DNA from: Carbonactinospora thermoautotrophica
GTDB lineage: Bacteria > Actinomycetota > Actinomycetes > Streptomycetales > Carbonactinosporaceae
Direction of reading: 5' to 3'
Length of the DNA: 64,000 nucleotides
NCBI RefSeq assembly: GCF_001543895.1
Contig: NZ_JYIJ01000015.1
Span: 124,001 to 188,000 of the forward strand
Shown here: positions 18,734-32,200 of the stretch, in pieces
How positions within the stretch are numbered: the first letter of the stretch is position 1
Layout: every line of letters begins with the position of its first letter
Made by a program: the position numbers and the translations under genes
Notes under the pieces: generated by a model
What the model was told of the DNA's origin: nothing
What the model saw: the letters and a program-made list of their open reading frames with translations, nothing else
Databases searched by the model: none

Positions 18734-18970
18734 GTACGCCTCCTCTATCGGCTTCCTCAGCCGAGAACCGGGTGCGGCCCGAAGTGTGTGAGGAGGGTCT
18801 GAGCAGCGCCGTTGTTCAGCTTCCGTCCACCCCTCCCCTGCGCCCGGGTGGACGCCCGCCACTCCCGGAACCGCAGGGGTAGGTGTACACCGCGTCCATC
18901 GGCGCGGCGAAGAGGCGATATCGCACCGTTACGCCTTCGTGATGGCAGCAGTGCGTACTCGTCGGAAACG

Positions 18971-19588
18971 TTACTCAGGACGACCTGGACCGTCCCCGCC
19001 GTCGATGACGGCCTGGGCCACCTCGCGCATCGTCAGTCGCCGGTCCATCGAGGTCTTCTGGATCCAGCGGAACGCCTGCGGCTCGGTCATCCCGTACTCG
19101 GTCATCAGGATGCCCTTGGCCCGGTCGACCAGCTTCCTGGTCTCCAGCCGCTGCTGGAGATCGGTGACCTCCCGCTCCAGCTGGGTCAACTCCTGGTACC
19201 GCGACATCGCCATCTCGATCGCCGGCACCAGGTCCGCCTTGGTGAACGGCTTGACGAGGTACGCCATCGCACCCGCGTCCCGCGCCCGCTCCACCAGCTC
19301 CCGCTGCGAGAACGCAGTCAAGATCACCACCGGCGCGATCCGCGTGGCCGCGATCCGCTCCGCGGCCGAGATGCCGTCCAGCACCGGCATCTTCACGTCG
19401 AGTATGACCAGGTCCGGCCGGTGCTCCTCGGCCAGCTTCACCGCCGTCTCGCCGTCCCCGGCCTCGGCGACGACCTCGTAACCCTCCTCCTCGAGCATCT
19501 CCTTGAGGTCGAGCCGGATGAGCGCCTCGTCCTCGGCGATGACCACGCGGCGGGAAGGCTTCTCGGTGTCTCGCGCGTTCTCGGTCAC
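18971..19588 (-). CDS. pdtaR: ANTAR-domain response regulator, PdtaR-like
   Basis: Two-component regulator of 205 residues. The receiver domain (about 13-130) has the acidic pocket AEDE (about 18-21), phospho-acceptor Asp64 in VILDVKMPVLDG, and conserved Thr and Lys in ILTAFS and VKPFT. A coiled linker (QLEREVTDLQQRLETRKL) leads to a C-terminal ANTAR domain (about 147-200: DRAKGILMTEYGMTEPQAF, and REVAQAVI). ANTAR domains bind paired RNA hairpins and act as antiterminators; in mycobacteria PdtaR partners the kinase PdtaS. No kinase gene is in this window. The start is a GTG with AAGGA upstream. Confidence 0.92.
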   Translation of the reverse strand: MTENARDTEKPSRRVVIAEDEALIRLDLKEMLEEEGYEVVAEAGDGETAVKLAEEHRPDLVILDVKMPVLDGISAAERIAATRIAPVVILTAFSQRELVERARDAGAMAYLVKPFTKADLVPAIEMAMSRYQELTQLEREVTDLQQRLETRKLVDRAKGILMTEYGMTEPQAFRWIQKTSMDRRLTMREVAQAVIDGGDGPGRPE

Positions 19589-19737
19589 GGTGTTCCTTCG
19601 TCCTGGTCAGTGGGAACTGTGCCAGATAAGAGGGTACCTAGACGTGCACGCGCGGCATCGCGCTGCGACGTCGGCTACACTCACGATCGCCCTCAGAGTT
19701 CTGGCATGAGGTCTACTCACAACTGAAGATCTTTCGA

Positions 19738-19821
19738 GCCGGGTTGGCGGAATAGGTATACGCTGGCGCCTCAAAAGCGTCTGTCCGAAAGGACATGCGG
19801 GTTCGAGTCCCGCACCCGGCA
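19738..19821 (+). tRNA. tRNA-Leu (anticodon CAA)
   Basis: Eighty-four bases fold as a class II tRNA. The acceptor GCCGGGT (19738-19744) pairs with ACCCGGC (19814-19820), followed by discriminator A. There is a D arm, then an anticodon stem GGCGC/GCGTC with loop CTCAAAA, so the anticodon is CAA (reads UUG). The long variable arm TGTCC-GAAA-GGACA and a T arm with TTCGAGT are diagnostic of Leu. CCA is not encoded. A run of five T follows two bases after the discriminator, consistent with termination. Confidence 0.96.
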
Positions 19822-19869
19822 CTTTTTGTTTTCAATGCATCCCACTCGGGCGGACAGGCTACCCCGATC

Positions 19870-19887
19870 GGGTGATCTTTGTCACCC
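19870..19887 (+). terminator. Weak hairpin downstream of tRNA-Leu
   Basis: GGGTGA (19870-19875) and TCACCC (19882-19887) form a 6-bp stem with a 6-nt loop in the spacer between tRNA-Leu and the LAGLIDADG gene. It could add to termination of the tRNA transcript; it is short and may be chance. Confidence 0.35.
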
Positions 19888-19949
19888 ATTCGGATGACCC
19901 CGCAAACTGAACATAGGTTCGAATCTTTGCCCAAGCGGATGCTACGGGT

Positions 19950-20729
19950 ATGCGACACGACCTGCAGACCCGCCAGCACGCGCTCACCCTCCTGCGGGAG
20001 GGTAGGTCCTATGAGGAGGTCGCGCGCATCTGTCGCGTTCCTCGGGGAACAGTGGGCTACTGGCTCCATATGGACCGCGTGCAGCGTGGAGAACCGCTTC
20101 CGGACATTGAGAAGCAGACCTCATGCGCCCGGTGTGGCGACCTCCCTCTCGCCCGCGTGCCGTACGCGTACCTGCTCGGCCTGTACCTCGGAGACGGGCA
20201 CATCGTGAGGCCGAGACAACATCGGACCTGGACCCTCTCGATTTTCTGCAGCGATGACTGGCCGGGACTGAAGGACGCGGCGACAGCAGCAATGACGGCG
20301 GTAGTGCCCACCTGCCGCCCGTGTCGCGTACAGCGCACTGGATGCACGGAGATCAAGGCCTACTCAAAGCACTGGCTCTGCCTGTTCCCTCAACACGGGC
20401 CAGGAAGGAAGCACGAGCGCGCGATCCGACTCGAGCCGTGGCAACGAGATGTCGTAGCCGAGCAAACACGACATTTCCTACGTGGCCTGTTCCATTCCGA
20501 CGGCACTCGGATCTTGAATCGGGTCCGACACCGGCTCCCCAGCGGTGACCGCTGGTACGAGTACCCGCGCTACCAGTTCGACAACCGCTCACCGGACATC
20601 CTCGAACTGTGCGGTTGGGCTCTCGATCACCTCGGCATCGAGTGGCGGTACTCCAATCCCACCACGATCTCGGTCTCGAAGCGAGAGGCCGTGGCGGCCA
20701 TGGACGAGTTCATCGGGCCGAAGTACTGA
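19950..20729 (+). CDS. Free-standing HTH + LAGLIDADG homing-endonuclease-like protein
   Basis: A protein of 259 residues, not embedded in an intein or intron. Residues 8-42 look like a helix-turn-helix (EGRSYEEVARICRVPRGT followed by VGYWLH). A short CARCG pair of Cys follows at 59-62. Two LAGLIDADG-type motifs are then seen: YLLGLYLGDG (74-83, Asp82) and FLRGLFHSDG (176-185, Asp184), about 100 residues apart as in single-chain enzymes. Between them are more Cys (122, 125, 132) and FPQHGPGRKHER. It begins 128 bp after tRNA-Leu on the same strand. It may be a mobile nuclease, or a domesticated DNA-binding protein; the target is unknown. The start ATG has no strong ribosome site. Confidence 0.82.
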   Translation: MRHDLQTRQHALTLLREGRSYEEVARICRVPRGTVGYWLHMDRVQRGEPLPDIEKQTSCARCGDLPLARVPYAYLLGLYLGDGHIVRPRQHRTWTLSIFCSDDWPGLKDAATAAMTAVVPTCRPCRVQRTGCTEIKAYSKHWLCLFPQHGPGRKHERAIRLEPWQRDVVAEQTRHFLRGLFHSDGTRILNRVRHRLPSGDRWYEYPRYQFDNRSPDILELCGWALDHLGIEWRYSNPTTISVSKREAVAAMDEFIGPKY

Positions 20730-20922
20730 CACCAGCCCGCCACGCCGTGCGGACCGCCGCCCCGGACGGTGCCCGTGTCCTTCGGGCGGAGCCGTCGCGC
20801 CCCCGCGCGACCGTCCAGGTGCGGAACCGGCGGCGGTCGCGCCGGCCCTTCCGGCCGGTAGGGGCGACAAGGCGATTCAAAAGCCGCCGCGTGGCCGGCC
20901 TCGATCAACCGAGGGAGGTACC

Positions 20923-20958
20923 CGGGCTCCCGCCGCACGGTTCCCGGCGGGGAGCCCG
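20923..20958 (-). terminator. pyk terminator
   Basis: CGGGCTCCCGCCG (20923-20935) pairs with 20945-20958 with a single bulged G and a 9-nt loop. It starts 11 bp downstream of the pyk stop on the minus strand. The rest of the 20730-20969 spacer shows nothing I can name. Confidence 0.75.
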
Positions 20959-20969
20959 TGGGAGGAGCC

Positions 20970-22388
20970 TCAGACGGTCTCGCCCACGACGTGGACCCGC
21001 ATGAGGTTGGTGGAGCCGGGGGTGCCGGGCGGACTGCCGGCGGTGATCACGATGAGGTCGCCGGGCTTGCAGCGGTTGAGTTTCTGCAGCGCGTGGTCGA
21101 CCTGGCGGACCATGTCGTCGGTGTGCTGCACCACCTCGCCGAGGAACGTCTCCACGCCCCAGGTGAGGGCGAGCTGGTTGCGGACCTGCGGCACGGGCGT
21201 GAACGCGAGGATGGGGATGGGCGAGCGGTACCGGGCGAGCCGGCGGCCGGTGTCACCGCTCTGCGTGAAGCAGACCAGGTACTTGGCCTCGAGGAAGTCG
21301 CCGACCTGAACGGCGGCGCGGCCGATGGCGCCGCCCTTGGTGCGGGGCTTGCCGGGCCAGGGCTTGAGGCCCTCGGCGAGCATCTGCTCCTCGGTGGCGT
21401 TGATGATGCGGGCCATGGTCTTGACCGCTTCGATCGGGTACTTCCCGACGCTGGTCTCGCCGGAGAGCATGAGCGCATCGGCACCGTCGAGCACGGCGTT
21501 GGCCACGTCAGAGGCTTCGGCCCGGGTGGGCCGGGACGCGGAGATCATCGAGTCGAGCATCTGGGTGGCCACGATGACCGGCTTGGCCCAGCGCCGGGCG
21601 AGCCAGACGGCGCGCTTCTGGACGAGCGGTACCTGCTCCAGCGGCAGTTCGACCCCGAGGTCACCGCGGGCGATCATGATGCCGTCGAAGGCGTCGACGA
21701 TCTCCTCGAGGTTCTCGACGGCCTGCGGCTTCTCGATCTTGGCGAGCACGGGGACGCGGACGCCGACCTCGTCCATCACCCGGTGCACGTCCTCGACGTC
21801 GCGGGCGTTGCGGACGAAGGACAGCGCGATCATGTCGACGCCGAGCCGGAGCGCCCAGCGCAGGTCCCGCTCGTCCTTGGCGGAAAGCGCGGGCACGCTG
21901 ACGTTGACGCCGGGCAGGTTGAGACCCTTGTGGTCGGAGACCACCCCACCTTCGATGACCATGGTGACGACGCGGTTGCCCTCGACCGCGATCGCCTCCA
22001 GGGTGACCCGCCCGTCGTCGACGAGGATGCGGTCGCCCTTGGACACGTCACCCGGCAGCCCCTTGTAGGTGGTGGAGCAGATGTGCTTGTCGCCGGGGAC
22101 GTCCTCGGTGGTGATGACGAACTCGTCGCCACGTTCCAGGAGCACCGGTCCCTCGGCGAACGTCCCGAGCCTGATCTTCGGGCCCTGCAGGTCGACGAGC
22201 ACACCGACCCCGCGTCCGGTCTCCTCGACGGCCTTCCGGACGGCGTGGTACCGCTCCTCGTGCTCGGTGTAGCTGCCGTGGCTCAGGTTGAGCCGGGCCA
22301 CGTCCATCCCGGCCTCGACCAGCGCGTGGATCTGCTCCAGGCTGTTCGTGGCTGGGCCCAGCGTGCACACGATCTTGGCTCGACGCAT
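20970..22388 (-). CDS. pyk: Pyruvate kinase
   Basis: Glycolytic enzyme that makes ATP and pyruvate from phosphoenolpyruvate and ADP. The protein is 472 residues and starts MRRAKIVCTLGPATNS. The catalytic barrel includes GMDVARLNLSHG, the lid domain (about 70-165), and the signature IMIARGDLGVELP around the metal-binding region with KIEKPQAVENL. The C-terminal allosteric domain starts near residue 340. The ATG at 22388 fits homologues; the longer open frame upstream (62 codons) has no family similarity. Downstream is a hairpin terminator. Confidence 0.96.
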   Translation of the reverse strand: MRRAKIVCTLGPATNSLEQIHALVEAGMDVARLNLSHGSYTEHEERYHAVRKAVEETGRGVGVLVDLQGPKIRLGTFAEGPVLLERGDEFVITTEDVPGDKHICSTTYKGLPGDVSKGDRILVDDGRVTLEAIAVEGNRVVTMVIEGGVVSDHKGLNLPGVNVSVPALSAKDERDLRWALRLGVDMIALSFVRNARDVEDVHRVMDEVGVRVPVLAKIEKPQAVENLEEIVDAFDGIMIARGDLGVELPLEQVPLVQKRAVWLARRWAKPVIVATQMLDSMISASRPTRAEASDVANAVLDGADALMLSGETSVGKYPIEAVKTMARIINATEEQMLAEGLKPWPGKPRTKGGAIGRAAVQVGDFLEAKYLVCFTQSGDTGRRLARYRSPIPILAFTPVPQVRNQLALTWGVETFLGEVVQHTDDMVRQVDHALQKLNRCKPGDLIVITAGSPPGTPGSTNLMRVHVVGETV

Positions 22389-22453
22389 AGCACCGAGCCT
22401 ATTGGCTACCGGTTGGTAATCCCTTCTCATCCCACTCGGTGAGACGCAGCCGT

Positions 22454-24238
22454 TCAGCCTGGGGAACGCGCCCGGAAGGCTGCCTTGCGGGCGGCCTTGG
22501 CCACGGTCGGGTCGGGGTGGTGGCGGCCGATCGCGTCCAGCACCGGCACGGTGCTGGGGTGCTCGACCTGCCAAAGGCGTCCGACGAACTCGGCCTGGCT
22601 GCTCTCCCCCAGCATGCCCTCGGAGAAGCCCTCGACCATCTCCTCGGGTCCACCGGCCTCCAGCAGCGCCGCGCAGGTGTCGACCACGACCCAGTGGAGG
22701 ACGGACTCCTCAGGCATCCGCGCCGAGTCACGCAAGCCCAGCCACATGGCGATGTATGGGCCGAGGACGCCGTCCTGCTTGTACGGCTCCAGCAGCGGCT
22801 CGGCGTCCGCACCGAGCAGGGTGAGCACCTCGAACGCCATCTGGCGGATGCCGGGACCGCCGGACCGGCCGGCCTCCATGAGCTCGCGGACAGCCTGCTC
22901 GGGGGTACGCACCGCCAGCCAGGCGCGCCACTGGCCCTCGGCGTCGACCTCGTCGTACGCGAAGTTGGCCTCGATCATGTCGGCTGCGTCGGCATGCTCG
23001 CCGACGAGCGGGTCGGCGTCGAGAACGCGCTGGCGCAGCGCCCAGAAGCCGAGGTCGGTGAGGTCGGCGCTGTCCTCGGTGAGGCGTACCGCGCCCAGCC
23101 CGGCGAGCCGTTCCAGCACGGCGTCCAGGCCGTCGGCGATGAGGATGTCGCGGTCGCGCGACCCGGGCGGCTGGCGTTCGGCGACCGCCTCCCACAGTTC
23201 GACGACCGGGACCGGCTCCTGGGCGGCGTACAGGATGATGAGCAGGCCGGGCAGGGATCCGTCCACGAGCGCGGGGCGACCCTTCCCGCGCTCCGAGCCC
23301 ATGTCGACGGCGGCGTCGAACGCCCGGGCCCAGGTCTCCAGCGCGGCGTGGTCGTCCCCGCTGAGCCAACGGGCCAGGGCCGGTCCCTGGCGGGCGCGGC
23401 AGCCGTCCAGCTCCAGCAGGCCGGTCGTGAGCGCGAGCGCCCAGGGGCGCTGCAGCTCGGGCACGGCGCGGGCGCTGCCGAGCTGCCGCCTGTGCGCCAG
23501 GCCCAGCTCGCGGAGGGCGGCTGCGGCGTCGGCGGGACGCAGCACGCCGGTCCTGGTGACCGGGCGGCCGTCCCCGACCCACCGGGCGAGCCGCACGGCG
23601 GTGGCGAGGGCGGGGGCGCGGCGCGCGGCTCGGGCGAGCTCGGCGAAGGGCGTGGGGTGGATCGGCGGGAGGAAGAGGGATACGCGGTCGACGAGGTCGT
23701 CGGGGTTGAGCGGAATGAGGCCATCCTCGGCGCGCATGCGCGCCATGGCCGGCTCGGTGATGGCGACGCGTTCTGCCAGCGGGCGGTTGTTGAAGTCGCG
23801 CAGCCACCGGTCCAGGGCTTCGGGGTCGGTGGCGTCGACGCCCTCGTCGACGGCGGTCGCGACGAGGGTCTTCGCCAGCCCGTATCGGCCGCGGTCGGCG
23901 AGGGCGTCGGCGAGTTGCGGGCCGACCTCGGCGAGCTCTTCGCGCAGCTTCTCGACCGGGGCGGACTCGCGGCCGATCCGCCCCGCGGCGAGGTAGCGCA
24001 GGAAGGCGTCGGCAGCGGCGAGGATCTCGCCGGCCGCGCTGGGGTCGACGGAGATCTGCCGGGGATACACGTCGAGCAGCAGTTCCCGCAGCTGGCCGGC
24101 GTGCCAGCGGGCCGGATCCGGCGCGCCCAGGTGGTCGGCCCGCACCCGCAGCAGCAGGTCCACGTCCGCCGGGTCGACGTCGGGGGCGTTGGCATGCGCC
24201 CACACGACGAAGTCGTCCACCAGGGACTCGATACCCAT
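22454..24238 (-). CDS. Conserved hypothetical protein, 594 residues
   Basis: I do not recognise a defined domain. It is a long, soluble, Ala/Arg/Glu-rich protein with regular helical segments (for example LLRVRADHLGAPDPARW; LRELLLDVYPRQISVDPS; IADGLDAVLERLAGLGAVRL resembling a winged-helix edge). A C-terminal part looks like HEAT-type helical pairs (STVPVLDAIGRHHPDPTVA). No signal peptide, membrane helix or catalytic motif is evident. It starts at an ATG and ends 65 bp upstream of the pyk start on the same strand. I have the impression of similar long proteins in other actinobacteria, but this is unverified. Confidence 0.75.
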   Translation of the reverse strand: MGIESLVDDFVVWAHANAPDVDPADVDLLLRVRADHLGAPDPARWHAGQLRELLLDVYPRQISVDPSAAGEILAAADAFLRYLAAGRIGRESAPVEKLREELAEVGPQLADALADRGRYGLAKTLVATAVDEGVDATDPEALDRWLRDFNNRPLAERVAITEPAMARMRAEDGLIPLNPDDLVDRVSLFLPPIHPTPFAELARAARRAPALATAVRLARWVGDGRPVTRTGVLRPADAAAALRELGLAHRRQLGSARAVPELQRPWALALTTGLLELDGCRARQGPALARWLSGDDHAALETWARAFDAAVDMGSERGKGRPALVDGSLPGLLIILYAAQEPVPVVELWEAVAERQPPGSRDRDILIADGLDAVLERLAGLGAVRLTEDSADLTDLGFWALRQRVLDADPLVGEHADAADMIEANFAYDEVDAEGQWRAWLAVRTPEQAVRELMEAGRSGGPGIRQMAFEVLTLLGADAEPLLEPYKQDGVLGPYIAMWLGLRDSARMPEESVLHWVVVDTCAALLEAGGPEEMVEGFSEGMLGESSQAEFVGRLWQVEHPSTVPVLDAIGRHHPDPTVAKAARKAAFRARSPG

Positions 24239-24273
24239 GCGCAGACACTACCGCTGACCCGGGCCCTTCCCAC

Positions 24274-24305
24274 GCATGGGCTTCGCCCGAAGGCGAAGCC
24301 CATGC
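24274..24305 (-). terminator. Subtilase-gene terminator, 14-bp perfect stem
   Basis: GCATGGGCTTCGCC (24274-24287) pairs perfectly with 24292-24305; read on the minus strand the loop is TTCG, an extra-stable tetraloop. It lies 8 bp after the stop of the S8 protease gene and just upstream of the 594-residue gene. Confidence 0.88.
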
Positions 24306-24313
24306 CGCGGGAC

Positions 24314-26059
24314 TCACCACCCGCGGGCGGTGACGGCGGCGTACGCGTCGACGATGCCGTGGCCGTAGAAGCCGTTGAACTCGGCGTCGCCTTCGCAGTA
24401 CGCGTTCCACTCCGCGTCGCGGCCCTCGTCGGTGTACGTCACAAGGCGTGGCTCGGGGCAGGCGCGCTCGGCCGCGGTGTCGGTGAGGATCCGCTCGGTC
24501 TGCCACGGGGCCAGGCGCAGGCCGCCGGGGTGGCGCGGGTCCTTGGTGCCGTACGCGCTGACGATCAGCGCGGCCACGCCGGCTGCGTGCGGGGAGGCCA
24601 TCGAGGTGCCCTGCAGCCACTGGTAGTAGCCGCAGCGTCCATCGGGCAGACACTGCTTGATGACCCCGACGGTCTGGCCGTCCGGGGTGATCTCGCCCTG
24701 ATCGTCGACCAGGCCGGCGTGCTGGAGCGCGTTCCTCGGCGCGGTGGACAGGATCATGTTCTCGTTGGTGCGGTGCCGCGGCGTGCCGAAGAAGTCACGG
24801 AACCAACCGCCGGGGGCGGCCACGCTGATCTGCTCGACCCCGTAGTTCGAGAAGTCCGACTTGCGTCCGGAGGGACCGAGTGCGGACACCCCGATCACGT
24901 GCGGACCCTCGACCGGGAGGTCCCAGCAGGTGCGGTTGTCGATCGGCCGGGGGTAGGCGCTGTCGAGCGGGTAGTCCGGGCTGGACGTGTCAGTGCGCGG
25001 CTTGCCGAGGTCCTCGTGGTTGTTGCCGAGCGCGCCGACCAGGGTGACACCCTTGGCGTGGGCGTAGCTGAGCGCCCGGAACATCGCCGCGATGATCGTC
25101 CGCTGCTCGATCCGCGCCTCGACGGGGTCGGCCTCGTTGTTCAAGCAGTTGTACGCCCACGGGTCGACGTAGAACGACATGTTCACGACGTCGACCCCGA
25201 CGTCCGCGCCGTAGGTGAGCGCGTTGACGACCGGCTCGAGGAAGAAGAAGCCGCTGTCCTGGCCGGCGCGCAGGTTGACCAGGCTGACCTTGGGCGCGAC
25301 GCCGGAGACGCCGAACCCGTTGGCGGCCGCGGCGATGGTGCCGGCGACGTGGGTGCCGTGGCCGTCGTCGTCCCAGTTGTTGGGATCCTTGCAGCCGGCG
25401 AACTCACACGGCCCGTCGATCTCGTTGCCCTTGGGGTCGGTGGGGATGTCGGTGGTGAAGTTGCGGGACAGCTTGGCGTTGAAGTTCGGCGCCAGGTCCG
25501 GGTGGGTGCCGTCGATGCCGGTGTCGATCACGCCGACCAGGACCCGCTTGTCACCGGCCTGGACCTTGCGGGCCAAGTCGGCGCGGATCATCTTCAGGCC
25601 CCACAGCTTGTCGTCCAGCGGGTCGAGCCCGGCGCCTGCGCCGCGAGGCCCGCGCCGGCCGGCCTGGGACGGGAGCTGGCCGGCCCGGGCGGCGGCGAGG
25701 TGCTCCTTCTCGACGGTGTCCCGGTCGGCCGGGGCGCGCTTGCCCTTGGGTACGTACCCGACGGGTCGCTGGCGGGTGGCGCCGTAGACCGCGCCCGAGG
25801 CGCTGACCTTCGCGATGAAGCCCTCATCGGGCGCGGTGACGGTGAAGCTGTGGATCGCTCGGTTCTCGGCGGTGACCCGCCCGCCAGCCTCGCGGATCGC
25901 TTCCAGGGCCGCGGCGCGGTCGGCGCCCTCGGCCATCAGGACGGTGTAGGTGGTGGTCGCGTCGTTCTTGTCCGGCGTGCCCGCGGCAGGAGCGATGCCG
26001 GTGCCCAGGAGGGTGAGGGACGCGACGGTTCCGGCGGCCAGTACGGCACGCTTACGCAC
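24314..26059 (-). CDS. Secreted S8 family serine protease (subtilase)
   Basis: Extracellular subtilisin-like protease, 581 residues. A signal peptide (MRKRAVLAAGTVASLTLLG and on to about residue 27) is followed by an inhibitor I9-type propeptide (about 35-100; YTVLMAEGADRAAALEAI). The catalytic triad is Asp179 (VIDTGIDGTHPD), His234 (GHGTHVAGT) and Ser486 (GTSMASPHAAG), with the oxyanion Asn near 346. Several Cys in the mature enzyme (CEFAGC, CLPDGRC) probably form disulfides. The GTG start has a GAGGAGG site 8 nt upstream. It is flanked by strong hairpins, so probably transcribed alone; the substrate is unknown. Confidence 0.93.
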   Translation of the reverse strand: MRKRAVLAAGTVASLTLLGTGIAPAAGTPDKNDATTTYTVLMAEGADRAAALEAIREAGGRVTAENRAIHSFTVTAPDEGFIAKVSASGAVYGATRQRPVGYVPKGKRAPADRDTVEKEHLAAARAGQLPSQAGRRGPRGAGAGLDPLDDKLWGLKMIRADLARKVQAGDKRVLVGVIDTGIDGTHPDLAPNFNAKLSRNFTTDIPTDPKGNEIDGPCEFAGCKDPNNWDDDGHGTHVAGTIAAAANGFGVSGVAPKVSLVNLRAGQDSGFFFLEPVVNALTYGADVGVDVVNMSFYVDPWAYNCLNNEADPVEARIEQRTIIAAMFRALSYAHAKGVTLVGALGNNHEDLGKPRTDTSSPDYPLDSAYPRPIDNRTCWDLPVEGPHVIGVSALGPSGRKSDFSNYGVEQISVAAPGGWFRDFFGTPRHRTNENMILSTAPRNALQHAGLVDDQGEITPDGQTVGVIKQCLPDGRCGYYQWLQGTSMASPHAAGVAALIVSAYGTKDPRHPGGLRLAPWQTERILTDTAAERACPEPRLVTYTDEGRDAEWNAYCEGDAEFNGFYGHGIVDAYAAVTARGW

Positions 26060-26160
26060 GATATGGCCTCCTCGTGGACCAGGGGATCATGCGCAAGCTA
26101 GGCCACGCGGGAGGCTACAGGTGAGAGATTTTCAAGAATCGTTACCGTCCGGAAACAGGA

Positions 26161-26203
26161 ACGATCAAGGTGTTCCGGCGGAACGCCGGAACACCTTGAT
26201 CGT
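26161..26203 (-). terminator. gltBD terminator, 20-bp perfect stem
   Basis: ACGATCAAGGTGTTCCGGCG (26161-26180) pairs perfectly with 26184-26203 around a GAA loop. It lies 17 bp downstream of the gltD stop. It also faces the start of the protease gene, about 100 bp upstream of it, so it insulates that gene from gltBD. Confidence 0.92.
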
Positions 26204-26220
26204 CGTGAGACCGGGGGACG

Positions 26221-27673
26221 CTAAACGGTCAGCGGGCGGGCGGTCGGCTCCAGCGGCTCGGGCAGCTGGGTGGAGCCCATCAGGTACCGGTCCACCGCGG
26301 CGGCGGCGGAGCGGCCCTCGGCGATCGCCCACACGATGAGCGACTGGCCGCGGCCGGCGTCGCCGCAGACGAACACGCCCGGCACGTTGGTCATGTAGTC
26401 CCCGTCACGGGCGATGTTGCCCCGGGCGTCCAGCTCCAGGCCGAGCTGGTCGATCAGGCCGTTGCTCCGGTCCGGGCCGACGAAGCCCATGGCCAGCAGG
26501 ACGAGGTCCGCGCGCAGTTCGTGCTCGGTGCCCTCGACGGGTGAGAACTTGCCGTCCTTGAACTCGACCTCGACCAGGCGCAGCGCGCGGACGTTGCCGT
26601 TCCCGTCACCCAGGAACGCCTGCGTGGAGACGGAGTACACCCGCTCGCCGCCCTCCTCGTGGGCGCTGGAGACCCGGTAGATCATCGGGTACGTCGGCCA
26701 CGGCTGGTGCCTGGGACGCTCCTCCGGCGGGCGCGGCATGATCTCCAGCTGGGTGACGCTGGCCGCGCCCTGGCGGATGGCCGTGCCGAGGCAGTCCGCG
26801 CCGGTGTCGCCGCCGCCGATGATCACCACGTGCTTGCCCTCGGCGGAGATCGGCGAGGTCAGGTAGTCGCCCTCGCAGACCTTGTTGGCCAGGGGCAGGT
26901 ACTCCATGGCCTGGTGGATGCCGTTCAGCTCCCGGCCCGGGACGTGCAGGTCACGCCACTGGGTGGCGCCGGTCGCGATGACCACCGCGTCGTACCGCTT
27001 GCGCAGGTCGCGCGCGTCGACGTCGCGGCCGATCTCCACGCCGGTGCGGAACCGGGTGCCCTCGGCGCGCATCTGCTCGATCCGCCGGTTCAGGTGGCGC
27101 TTCTCCATCTTGAACTCGGGGATGCCGTACCGGAGCAGGCCGCCGATGCGGTCCGCCCGCTCGTACACGACCACGGTGTGGCCGGCACGGGTGAGCTGCT
27201 GGGCGGCGGCGAGGCCGGCCGGGCCCGAGCCGATGACGGCGACGGTCTTCTCCGAGAGCCACTCGGGCGGCAGGGGCTTGACCCAGCCCTCCTCCCAGGC
27301 GCGGTCGATGATCGAGACCTCGACGTTCTTGATCGTGACCGCGGGCTGGTTGATGCCGAGCACGCAGGCGGTCTCGCACGGGGCCGGGCAAAGCCGCCCG
27401 GTGAACTCGGGGAAGTTGTTCGTCGCGTGCAGCCGCTCGATGGCGCCCTGCCAGTCGTTCCGCCACACCAGGTCGTTCCATTCGGGGATGAGGTTCCCGA
27501 GCGGGCAGCCGTTGTGGCAGAACGGGATGCCGCAGTCCATGCAGCGCCCGGCCTGCTTGTTGATGATCGGCAGCAGGGCCTTCTCCGGGTAGACCTCGCG
27601 CCAGTCCTTGACGCGCTCCTCCACCGGTCGCCGCTTCGGGTGCTGCTGCGGCGTCGTCAGAAAGCCCTTCGGG

Positions 27674-27681
<8 letters not shown>
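26221..27681 (-). CDS. gltD: Glutamate synthase (NADPH) small subunit
   Basis: Flavoprotein that passes electrons from NADPH to the large subunit for glutamate formation from glutamine and 2-oxoglutarate. The protein is 486 residues. The N-terminal iron-sulphur region has Cys47, Cys50, Cys55 and Cys59 ([13 protein letters not shown]), with further Cys in [15 protein letters not shown] binding is at [19 protein letters not shown] and NADPH binding at [16 protein letters not shown]; the second FAD motif is [14 protein letters not shown]. Its start overlaps the gltB end by 8 bp, so the two are coupled. Confidence 0.96.

Positions 27682-32200
<4,519 letters not shown>

Noticed and set aside
19914-19930. 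Second tRNA-like piece (GGTTCGAATC) after tRNA-Leu
   Set aside because: Only the T-loop consensus is present; the flanking bases do not pair, so there is no T stem or other tRNA arm.
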